DNA from: Thermoflexales bacterium
GTDB taxonomy: Bacteria; Chloroflexota; Anaerolineae; B4-G1; DUEL01
Length of the DNA: 33,261 bases
Assembly (NCBI GenBank): GCA_014360895.1
Contig: JACIWQ010000026.1
Location: 1-33,261 of the forward strand
Direction: 5' to 3'
The stretch's first letter is position 1. Each line of letters begins with the position of its first letter. This document shows, piece by piece, positions 18,726-26,523 of the stretch. The notes under the pieces are model-generated. The model did no database searches, was not told the DNA's origin, and saw only the letters and a list, made by a program, of their open reading frames with translations. Position numbers and translations under genes: made by a program.

Positions 18726-19486
18726 CGCTCCTCCCCCAAAACTCCACCGGAATCAGCTCTTGTCGTTCGGTGCCGCGCTCCGCCAACTCCTGTGCCCTTT
18801 ATGGCGATTCGCCACAGGTTGGCGCGGATGTGGGCCTGCTGGCGGGGGCCGAAACTGCGCAGGAAGTCCTCTACTTTCTGACGGTTGGCGTCCCGGCCGT
18901 ACGGACAGGGCGGGGCCAGCGGGGTGCCCGCCGTCCGCGCGTAGGCGGCCAGGTCTTTGGCCGGGATGTAGACCAGCGGCCGGATGACGGTAATCCGTCC
19001 ACCGAAGAACTCCACCTTCGGCTCCAGGGTCTCCAGGCGGCCGGTGAAGAGCAGGTTCATCAGGGCCGTGACGGCGACGTCGTCGGCGTGGTGGCCGAGG
19101 GCCAGTTTGTTGCAACCCAGCGCGTCGGCGGCCAGGAAGAGGGCCTTGCGGCGGTTCCAGGAACAGCGGAAGCAATCGGGCGGCAACAGCTCCTCCGGCG
19201 GGAACTCCAGCGGGACGAAGCGGTATTCCACTCCGCGCGCCTCCAGCCAGGGGGCCAGGATTCCCGTCAGGTCGGGGAATCCGGCGGCGGTGCCCACGAC
19301 GTGGACGGCGACCACTTCGTAGGGAAACCCGGCCCGCTCCCGATACGCCAGCATCAGGTCCAGGAGGCTGGCGCTATCCTTGCCACCGGAGAGGGCCACT
19401 GCCACCCGGTCCCCCTCCGCCAGCAGGTCAAACTCTTTGCAGGCCCGGGCAAAGGGTTTGAGCAACGCAGAAAGGACACCCTTCAC
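18722..19486 (-). CDS. ttcA: TtcA-type PP-loop tRNA sulfurtransferase
   Basis: VALSGGKDSASLLDLML PP-loop, CFRCSWNRRKALF, LALGHHADDVAVTALMNLLFTGRL; apparent GTG start. Confidence 0.88.
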   Translation of the reverse strand: MKGVLSALLKPFARACKEFDLLAEGDRVAVALSGGKDSASLLDLMLAYRERAGFPYEVVAVHVVGTAAGFPDLTGILAPWLEARGVEYRFVPLEFPPEELLPPDCFRCSWNRRKALFLAADALGCNKLALGHHADDVAVTALMNLLFTGRLETLEPKVEFFGGRITVIRPLVYIPAKDLAAYARTAGTPLAPPCPYGRDANRQKVEDFLRSFGPRQQAHIRANLWRIAIKGTGVGGARHRTTRADSGGVLGEER

Positions 19487-19509
19487 GATTCCGAAGGTCA
19501 GATAGCCTG

Positions 19510-19716
19510 TTAAACCGGTATGGAAGTCACTTGATATTCAATCCGCCCCGGCAAAGTCACGCGGCGCGAAGCGTCCAGAATCTCCATAGACACAAGATTC
19601 CCGGAAGCATCGTAGTCCAGTATCACCCCGGGCTTATCCTCGTCGCTTTCCGCCACCGGTTTCTCGGAGAAGATAATGGTGAGCGTATCCGTTTCGGGGT
19701 CGTAGATAACTTTCAT
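19510..19716 (-). CDS. DUF2283 family protein
   Basis: MKVIYDPETDTLTIIFSEKPVAESDEDKPGVILDYDASGNLVSMEILDAS; start overlaps the stop of the upstream gene. Confidence 0.85.
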   Translation of the reverse strand: MKVIYDPETDTLTIIFSEKPVAESDEDKPGVILDYDASGNLVSMEILDASRRVTLPGRIEYQVTSIPV

Positions 19717-20000
19717 CCTCCTGTCCTCCAATACTTTGCCACCTTGCTGGTCCGGTACACGGTTACCACTGCCGGGGGAACGCGATCAACATCCACGAGC
19801 ACCCGCAGCAAATACATCTTGGGCGGTTCGCCTGATGGAAGCCGGGACTGATAAACCGCGCGGCCTTCGCGGACAAATTCTATTTGCTCCGGGGCTGCCA
19901 GGACCTTGGCTACGTCTTCTTCGGTGATTTGGCGCCGAGTCATCTCCTGGTGCGCGTGGTCAGTGATACGGTAGCAAGTGATCGGTTTTATCTCCGCCAT
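19713..20000 (-). CDS. DUF4258 family protein
   Basis: YRITDHAHQEMTRRQITEEDVAKVLAAPEQI...; overlaps the DUF2283 gene (GGATGA). Confidence 0.82.
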   Translation of the reverse strand: MAEIKPITCYRITDHAHQEMTRRQITEEDVAKVLAAPEQIEFVREGRAVYQSRLPSGEPPKMYLLRVLVDVDRVPPAVVTVYRTSKVAKYWRTGG

Positions 20001-20010
20001 ACTTTATCGT

Positions 20011-20199
20011 TCAACTGACCAGGCGGATATGGTCCACACTGATATCAGTGCAACGCTGGTGCAATTTGCGGTCGGCGGTCCAGAAGAGGGCTCCGAACTG
20101 CCGTTGTCAGGCGATCAACATTTGATCAGCAGCACTCGGCCAGGGAAGTTTCAGCAGAAGTGCCACCGCGATACTGGCATCTATGACCACTGGCGGCAT
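20011..20199 (-). pseudogene. Internally deleted PIN-domain (VapC-like) toxin remnant
   Basis: Reverse-strand reading MPPVVIDASIAVALLLKLPWPSAADQMLIA-stop-QRQFGALFWTADRKLHQRCTDISVDHIRLVS-stop: PIN N-terminus and C-terminus without the middle. Confidence 0.7.
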
Positions 20200-20247
20200 A
20201 CTTCCTCCCATTGATGTATCCGCTCCTGGCGGGCCTCACCAATCGGG

Positions 20248-20551
20248 TCACCCGGATATATCCCCCATCTGCACCTCCTTGCTCCAGACAGGCCACCACC
20301 CGCCAGAAGAATCGCCCCCCGAAGGGCCTTCACCCCTCCACTGCGCTTTCTTCTTGCCGCGCTGCAGTTCTGCCAGCCGGATGACCAGTCGGAGCGCTTC
20401 GTTTACTGCCTCTTCATCCGGAAAGACCTTCGCGACATCCGGGTCCAATAAGACCAGGTTCGTCCCGGCGCGGTATCGGGCTGCATATTTGCCCCGCCCC
20501 CCCTTTCAACAGTTCGCGCAAATCGTACTCAGGGCGCAATTCGTCATTCAT
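20248..20551 (-). pseudogene. Frameshifted antitoxin-like gene next to the PIN remnant
   Basis: MNDELRPEYDLRELLKG in one frame and KYAARYRAGTNLVLLDPDVAKVFPDEEAVNEALRLVIRLAELQRGKKK in another, joined at a C7 run (20497-20503). Confidence 0.65.
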
Positions 20552-21588
20552 TAACGGACCTCCGGCCGAATTTCCCGGCCCTCGTACTGCCGCCGATAGT
20601 ACTCCCGGTAGTGCTCGCCGCTCTTGATGGGGCGCCACCACCATTCGTTCTCCACGTACCAGCGCACCGTCTTCTCCAGCGCCTGTTCAAAGGTATGGGA
20701 GGATTCCCAGCCCAGCGCGCGGATTTTGCTGATGTCCAGCGCGTAGCGGCGGTCGTGGCCGGGCCGGTCCCGCACCGGCTGGATGAGCGAGTGGGGCTTG
20801 CCCAGCAGGTCCAGAATGGCGCGCGCCATATCAATGTTGCGCGTCTCCACGCCGGTGCCCAGGTTGTAGACTTCCCCGGGCTGGCCCCGGTGGAGCACGA
20901 TGTCTATCCCTTCGCAGTGGTCCAGGACGTACTGGTAGTCCCGCATCTGGGAGCCGTCGCCGTAGAGCGGGAGCGGCAGGTTATCTATCGCGTTGGTGAT
21001 GAAGAGCGGCACCACATTCTCCGGGTACTGGTACGGGCCGATGTTGTTGGAGCCCCGGGTGATGGTCACCGGGACCCCGAAACTGGTGAAGTAGGCAATA
21101 CAGAGCAGGTCGCCGCCCGCTTTGGAGGCCGAGTACGGGCTGCGGGTGTGCAGCGGGTCCGTCTCCTTCGCCCGTCCCTCCAGAATCTCCCCGTACACCT
21201 CATCGGTGCTCACCTGATGGTACCGTTCCAGCCCGAACTCCTTCGCCGCCTCTAACAACACGTAAGTGCCGAAGACGTCGGTGCGGATGAACTCGTCCGG
21301 CTCCATCAGAGACCGGTCCACGTGGGTGGCGGCGGCAAAGTTGACGATGGTATCCACCCCGAAGGCGCGGATGGTCTCCCGGACCTTTTCCGCGTCGCAG
21401 ATGTCGGCGTGGACGAAGGCGTAGCGGCCCGCGAAGGCCTCCGCCACGTCCTTGAGATTGGCCAGGTTGCCCGCATAGGTCAGTTTGTCGTAGACGACGA
21501 TACGGTAATCGGGATATTTTTGCAGCATATAGCGGACGAAGTTGGAGCCGATAAAGCCGGCTCCTCCGGTCACCATCAGCGTGTGCAT
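20551..21588 (-). CDS. rfbB: dTDP-glucose 4,6-dehydratase
   Basis: MVTGGAGFIGSNFVRYML Rossmann motif; YHQVSTDEVYGEI; YSASKAGGD. Confidence 0.96.
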   Translation of the reverse strand: MHTLMVTGGAGFIGSNFVRYMLQKYPDYRIVVYDKLTYAGNLANLKDVAEAFAGRYAFVHADICDAEKVRETIRAFGVDTIVNFAAATHVDRSLMEPDEFIRTDVFGTYVLLEAAKEFGLERYHQVSTDEVYGEILEGRAKETDPLHTRSPYSASKAGGDLLCIAYFTSFGVPVTITRGSNNIGPYQYPENVVPLFITNAIDNLPLPLYGDGSQMRDYQYVLDHCEGIDIVLHRGQPGEVYNLGTGVETRNIDMARAILDLLGKPHSLIQPVRDRPGHDRRYALDISKIRALGWESSHTFEQALEKTVRWYVENEWWWRPIKSGEHYREYYRRQYEGREIRPEVR

Positions 21589-21614
21589 CTCTTCCTCCTA
21601 TCTCGGATGACGGT

Positions 21615-21643
21615 ATTATACCCTATCGGGATGGGCTTCGCAA
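21615..21643 (-). promoter_or_regulatory. Sigma70-like promoter for rfbB
   Basis: Reverse strand TTGCGA, 17 bp, TATAAT. Confidence 0.65.
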
Positions 21644-21648
21644 ACGGC

Positions 21649-21677
21649 TTGACAATTGGTCAGGCCTGGCATACAAT
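21649..21677 (+). promoter_or_regulatory. Sigma70-like promoter for the FHA gene at 21685
   Basis: TTGACA, 17 bp, TACAAT; the ATG starts 7 nt after the -10. Confidence 0.75.
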
Positions 21678-21684
21678 TTTTTGT

Positions 21685-22482
21685 ATGAACCGCATCGCGC
21701 GCTTTGAGGCTCTGGCGGAACAATGGGTAGAGGGGACGTTCGCCCGGCTCTTCGGCGGGCAGATTCACCCCCTGGAAGTGGCCACCCATGTGGCCCGGGC
21801 GATGGAGGACGTCTGCTCCCAGGCCGCCGACGGCACCCCCATAGCCCCGACCCACTACCAGATTGACCTCCACCCGCAGGACCTGGACGCGCTGCGGGCG
21901 CGCCACCCCGCGCCGGAGGAGGAACTGGCCCGCTACGTGGAGGACCTGGCCCGCCAGGCCGGAATGCTCCTGTTGACCCCACCCGTTATTACCCTGAACC
22001 CGCTCCCGGACATGCCCAACCATACGGTGCGCGTTCAGGCTTTCCATGAGCAGGCGGAGAGCCGCGATGAGAGTGTCACCCGCCAGATGGATGGGGGCGC
22101 CCCGCCGCCCGCAGAGCCATCCCCGGGCTACTGCTTCCTCATCATCGGCGGACAGCGACACGTCCCCCTGACCGCGCCCACGGTCAACATCGGGCGGGCG
22201 CTGGATAACGACATCATCATAGAGCACCCCCATGTCTCCCGCCACCACGCCCAACTCCGCCGCCGCTACGGCCGCTACGTCCTCTACGACCTGGGTAGTT
22301 CCGGTGGGACGCTGGTCAACGGCTACCCCGTCCAGGAGTGCGTCCTCCGCTCCGGAGACGTCATCTCTCTGGCGGACTTTGAGATCATCTACGGCGAAGA
22401 GCCCTCCCCTCCTCCCGGTGAACCGCCCGAAGAGGCATCCACCACAGAGGGAATCCCTGTCCAGCCCCAGGAATTGCAATGA
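21685..22482 (+). CDS. FHA-domain protein with N-terminal DUF3662 (FhaA-like)
   Basis: FEALAEQWVEGTFARLFGGQIHPLEVATHVARAMED; FHA core INIGRALDNDIIIEHPHVSRHHAQLRR (reads VNIGRALDNDI). Confidence 0.92.
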   Translation: MNRIARFEALAEQWVEGTFARLFGGQIHPLEVATHVARAMEDVCSQAADGTPIAPTHYQIDLHPQDLDALRARHPAPEEELARYVEDLARQAGMLLLTPPVITLNPLPDMPNHTVRVQAFHEQAESRDESVTRQMDGGAPPPAEPSPGYCFLIIGGQRHVPLTAPTVNIGRALDNDIIIEHPHVSRHHAQLRRRYGRYVLYDLGSSGGTLVNGYPVQECVLRSGDVISLADFEIIYGEEPSPPPGEPPEEASTTEGIPVQPQELQ

Positions 22483-22919
22483 TAGCGGGAGAAGTCCTCT
22501 TGCTGGCCCTGCGTATCCTCCTGGCCATGCTCCTCTATACCTTCCTGGCCGCGCTCTTCTTCCTTCTCTGGCGCGATCTGCGCCGCAGCGCCGGACGGGA
22601 GACAATCCCCCGCGAAGAGATGCGCCTGGTGGTTGTGAAGGCAGGGGAGCGCGGGCCGGAACCGGGCACCGTCTTCCCTCTCCAAGAGGTGAATTCCCTG
22701 GGACGCGCCCCCTCCAGCACCATCCGTCTATCCGACCCGTTCGTATCGTCCCACCACGCCCTGATTACCTGGCGGGAGGGACGCTGGTGGCTGGAAGACC
22801 TGGGGAGCAAGAACGGCACCACGCTCAACGACGAACCGGTCACCCGCCCGACCGTGGTGGATTCGGGGGACCTGATTGGCATCGGGAAGGTCGTTTTCCG
22901 GATAGAGGCCGGGGAGTGA
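22479..22919 (+). CDS. FHA-domain protein with N-terminal TM helix (FhaB-like)
   Basis: N-terminal TM; NSLGRAPSSTIRLSDPFVSSHHALI...LEDLGSKNGTTLN. Confidence 0.92.
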   Translation: MIAGEVLLLALRILLAMLLYTFLAALFFLLWRDLRRSAGRETIPREEMRLVVVKAGERGPEPGTVFPLQEVNSLGRAPSSTIRLSDPFVSSHHALITWREGRWWLEDLGSKNGTTLNDEPVTRPTVVDSGDLIGIGKVVFRIEAGE

Positions 22920-22978
22920 CCCCCCGCAGACTTCCGCTCTGAAGAGCTTTGTGCAACATCCAACTGCCGGAGGATGTC

Positions 22979-23881
22979 GTGAAACTCACCACCATGCACG
23001 ACGCCATCGCCCAATACGTCCACGACGGCGACACCGTCGCCATTGAGGGCTTCACCGCCTGCATCGGCTTCGCCGCCGCCCACGAAATCATCCGCCAGGG
23101 CCGGCGGGACCTGGTCCTCTGCCGGATGACCCCCGACCTGGTCTACGACCAGATGGTCGCGGCCGGGTGCGCCCGGAAACTGGTCTTCTCCTACCTGGGC
23201 AACCCCGGCGTGGGCCCCCTGCACGCCATCCGGCGCGCGGTGGAGAAGGGCATCCCCAACCCCCTGGAACTGGAGGAGTACTCCCATTTCGGGATGGTCG
23301 GGCGCTACATCGCCGGGGCCTACCGCCTCCCCTTCTTCCCCCTCCGCTCCTACGTGGGCAGCGACCTCCCGAAGGTCAACCCCCGCATCCAGTTCGTGGA
23401 GAGCCCCTACGGGGACGGGCCCGTCGCCGTGGTGCCGCCCCTCAACCCCGACGTCGCCATCATCCACGCCCAGCGGGCCGACGTCCACGGCAACACCCAA
23501 CTCTGGGGACTGCTGGGGGCCCAGAAGGAGGCCGCCTTCGCTGCCCGGCACGTCATCGTCGTGGTAGAGGAGATTGTAGACGAAGAGGTCATCCGCTCCG
23601 ACCCCAACCGGACCCTCATCCCCGGCCTGATCGTGGACGCGGTGGTCCACGAGCCCTACGGCGCCCATCCCTCCTACGTCCAGGGCTACTACGACCGGGA
23701 CAACGACTTCTACCTGCGCTGGGACGAGATCAGCCGGGACGAGGCCGCCACCCGCGCCTGGCTGGAGGAGTGGGTCTACGGCGTCCGGGACCGGGCGGAG
23801 TACGTGGAGAAGATGGGCCGGGAGACCTGGGAGCGGCTCAAGCCCGCCCAGGCCTGGTCCCGCCCCGTCAATTACGGTTAG
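22979..23881 (+). CDS. CoA transferase subunit A (GctA-type)
   Basis: GDTVAIEGFTACIGFAAAHEIIRQ...; GTG at 22979 preceded by GGAGG. Confidence 0.88.
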   Translation: MKLTTMHDAIAQYVHDGDTVAIEGFTACIGFAAAHEIIRQGRRDLVLCRMTPDLVYDQMVAAGCARKLVFSYLGNPGVGPLHAIRRAVEKGIPNPLELEEYSHFGMVGRYIAGAYRLPFFPLRSYVGSDLPKVNPRIQFVESPYGDGPVAVVPPLNPDVAIIHAQRADVHGNTQLWGLLGAQKEAAFAARHVIVVVEEIVDEEVIRSDPNRTLIPGLIVDAVVHEPYGAHPSYVQGYYDRDNDFYLRWDEISRDEAATRAWLEEWVYGVRDRAEYVEKMGRETWERLKPAQAWSRPVNYG

Positions 23882-23927
23882 CCCGTAGGACAACGGCTCG
23901 CAGTTGTCTACATTGCAGGAGATGGCT

Positions 23928-24692
23928 ATGAGCGACTACTCTCCCTCCGAGATGATGATCGTCGCCGCGGCGCGGGCGCTGGCGGGGGTCCGGACGGTCT
24001 TCGTGGGCGTGGGGCTTCCCAACGTCGCCTGCAACCTGGCCCAGCGGACCGTCGCGCCGGACCTGGAACTGGTCTACGAGAGCGGGGTGTACGGCGCGCG
24101 GCCAGCCCGCCTCCCCCTCTCCATCGGCGACCCGGCCCTGGTCACCGGCGCGCTCTCCGTCTGCTCTATGGCCGACCTCTTCGGCCTCTACCTGCAGGGG
24201 GGCCGGATAGAGGTGGCCTTCCTGGGCGGCGCGCAGATTGACCGCTTCGGCAACCTGAACACCACCGTCATCGGCGACTACGCCCGCCCCAAAGTCCGCC
24301 TGCCCGGCTCCGGCGGCGCGTGCGAGATCGCCATCCACGCGAAGCAGGTCTTCATCATCATGCGCCTGAGCTGCCGGTCCTTCGTGGAGCGGTTGGATTT
24401 TCTCACCAGCCCGGGCCACCTGGGCGGCGCGGGAGAGCGAGAGCGGTTGGGGATGCCGGGCCGGGGGCCGCAGGTCGTTGTCACCGACAAGTGTGTCTTC
24501 CGGTTTGACCCCGCCAGCGGCGAGATGGTGCTGGTGAGCCTCCATCCGGGGGTCCGGCTGGAGGACGTCCGGGCCGAGATGGGCTGGGAGCCCCGCGTCT
24601 CCCCCGACCTGAGGGAGACAGAGCCCCCAACCCCTGAGGAACTGCGCCTCCTGCGGGAGGAACTGGACCCGCTGGGGGTGTATCGGTCGTAG
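23928..24692 (+). CDS. CoA transferase subunit B (GctB-type)
   Basis: YESGVYGARPARLPLSIGDPALVTGA and GGAQIDRFGNLNTTVIG; AGGAG upstream of the ATG. Confidence 0.88.
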   Translation: MSDYSPSEMMIVAAARALAGVRTVFVGVGLPNVACNLAQRTVAPDLELVYESGVYGARPARLPLSIGDPALVTGALSVCSMADLFGLYLQGGRIEVAFLGGAQIDRFGNLNTTVIGDYARPKVRLPGSGGACEIAIHAKQVFIIMRLSCRSFVERLDFLTSPGHLGGAGERERLGMPGRGPQVVVTDKCVFRFDPASGEMVLVSLHPGVRLEDVRAEMGWEPRVSPDLRETEPPTPEELRLLREELDPLGVYRS

Positions 24693-24696
24693 GATT

Positions 24697-24915
24697 CACC
24701 GCAAAGAGCGCAGAGGGCGCAGAGACGATGAAAGGTTTTTTCTCTGCGTTCTCCGCGTCCTCTGCGGTTTCAAAGGATTTACCGCGGAGAGCGCAGAGGG
24801 CGCAGAGAAGACTTTTGAGTGTGGGACAACTGCGAGCAGTTGTCCCACAAAGCGCAGAGGGCGCAGAGACGATGAAAGGTTTTTTTCTCTGGGTTCTCCG
24901 CGTGCTCTGCGGTTA
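24697..24915. repeat. Composite intergenic repeat, ACCGCRRAGAGCGCAGAGGGCGCAGAG family, with a nested palindrome
   Basis: Two related hairpin units; the second contains gtgggacaactgcgagcagttgtcccac. Confidence 0.88.
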
Positions 24916-24927
24916 AAGGGAGGAGTT

Positions 24928-26115
24928 ATGCGAATCCAGGACGTGGTCATCCTTTCCGCCGTGCGGACGCCCATTGGGGCGTTCGGCGGCGCGCTGAAGG
25001 ACATCCCGGCGGCCCGGCTGGGGGCGGTCGCCGCGCGGGCCGCGCTGGAGCGGGCCGGCATCCCCCCCGACGGGGTGGACGAGGTCATCTTCGGGTGCGC
25101 CCGCCAGGCCGGCAACGGCCCCAACGTCGCCCGGCAGGTCGCCTGGCACGCGGGGGTCCCCGTGGACCGGCCCGCCTTCACCGTCAACAAGGCCTGCGCC
25201 AGCGGCCTCAAGGCCGTCACCCTGGGAGTCCAGTCCATCCTGACCGGTGAGAACCAGGCCGTCCTCGTCGGCGGCGTGGAACAGATGTCCCAGATTCCCT
25301 ATCTCCTGCTGAAGGCCCGCTGGGGCTACCGGCTGGGGGAGGACACGGTGGTGGACGCGATGTACCGGGACGGCTACATGTGCCCGCTGGCGGAGATGCT
25401 GATGGGGGAGACGGCGGAACTGCTGGCGGAGCGGTACGGAATCTCCCGCGAGGAGCAGGACCGGTTCGCGCTGGAGAGCCACCGGAAGGCGGTGGCAGCG
25501 TGGGAGAGCGGCGCTTTTGCGGGCGAGGTCGTCCCGGTGGAAGCCCCCGGCCCCAAAGGGGGGACGGTCATCGTGGAGCGGGATGAGCGTCCACGGGCGG
25601 ACACGTCGCTGGAGAAACTGGCGAAACTCCCACCGGCCTTCAAGAAGGACGGGACCATCACTGCCGGGAACGCCTCCGGCATCGCCGACGGCGCGGCCGC
25701 GCTGGTCGTCGCCTCCGCCGACTGGGCCCGGGCCCACGGGCTGACGCCGAGCGCGCACTTTCTGGGCTTCGCCTCCGGCGCCGTCCACCCCCGGGAGATG
25801 GGGTTGGGCCCCGTCCCCGCCACCCTCCGGCTGCTGGAGCGGACGGGGCTTTCGCTGGACGACTTTGACCTGATAGAACTGAACGAGGCCTTCGCCGCGC
25901 AGGTGCTGGCGGTGGAGCGGGAGTTGCCCTGGGACCCGGCCCGGCGCAACGTTCACGGCGGCGCGGTCGCGCTGGGCCATCCCACCGGATGCACCGGCGC
26001 GCGCATCCTGGTCACCCTCCTCAACGCCCTGCGGGTCCACGGCCGGGCGCTGGGCCTGGCGACCCTCTGCGTCAGCGGCGGGTTGGGGATGAGCGTGGCG
26101 GTGGAAATTCTTTAG
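24928..26115 (+). CDS. Acetyl-CoA acetyltransferase (thiolase)
   Basis: [63 protein letters not shown]. Confidence 0.95.
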   Translation: MRIQDVVILSAVRTPIGAFGGALKDIPAARLGAVAARAALERAGIPPDGVDEVIFGCARQAGNGPNVARQVAWHAGVPVDRPAFTVNKACASGLKAVTLGVQSILTGENQAVLVGGVEQMSQIPYLLLKARWGYRLGEDTVVDAMYRDGYMCPLAEMLMGETAELLAERYGISREEQDRFALESHRKAVAAWESGAFAGEVVPVEAPGPKGGTVIVERDERPRADTSLEKLAKLPPAFKKDGTITAGNASGIADGAAALVVASADWARAHGLTPSAHFLGFASGAVHPREMGLGPVPATLRLLERTGLSLDDFDLIELNEAFAAQVLAVERELPWDPARRNVHGGAVALGHPTGCTGARILVTLLNALRVHGRALGLATLCVSGGLGMSVAVEIL

Positions 26116-26145
26116 GTGACCGTCACCTTTGAGGTGACGGTCACC
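26115..26145. terminator. Doubly palindromic hairpin between convergent thiolase and yajC
   Basis: ggtgaccgtcacc tttga ggtgacggtcacc: arms are perfect reverse complements and each is itself near-palindromic. Confidence 0.6.
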
Positions 26146-26152
26146 TTTCCGA

Positions 26153-26419
26153 TCACTCGCCGGAGGGCCCCACCCGTCGGCTGATGGCCCCGATGTTGAA
26201 GCGAATCTCCACCCCAGGGGCAACCTCCAGGCGCGCCAGGCCGCTCTCCCGGTCCAGGTAGGTCAGTTTGCCGTAGATGCCGCCGATGGTGATGACCTCG
26301 TCGCCAACCTGGAGTTCGTCCATACGTTGCTGGTATCGCTTGCGCGCCCGCCACTGGCTCCAGAGCATGAAGCCCAGCATGGCGGCAATAAAGATGATGA
26401 GAACAAGGGTTTGGTCCAT
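26153..26419 (-). CDS. yajC: Preprotein translocase subunit YajC
   Basis: Single TM then RKRYQQRMDELQVGDEVITIGGIYGKLTYL. Confidence 0.93.
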   Translation of the reverse strand: MDQTLVLIIFIAAMLGFMLWSQWRARKRYQQRMDELQVGDEVITIGGIYGKLTYLDRESGLARLEVAPGVEIRFNIGAISRRVGPSGE

Positions 26420-26429
26420 GGGGTCTCCT

Positions 26430-26515
26430 GTGAAAGTGAAAAGTGAGACGTGAAAAGTGAAACGTGAAAAGTGAAACGTGAAAAGTGAAACGTGAAAGGT
26501 GAAAAGTGAAGCGTG
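26430..26515. repeat. Tandem repeat of about 14 bp, GTGAAAAGTGAAAC
   Basis: Three or more near-perfect consecutive GTGAAAAGTGAAAC units plus degenerate flanks. Confidence 0.85.
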
Positions 26516-26523
26516 GGGTGGGA

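Noticed and set aside
26430-26515. Possible CRISPR array
   Set aside because: Repeat unit about 14 bp with no spacers.
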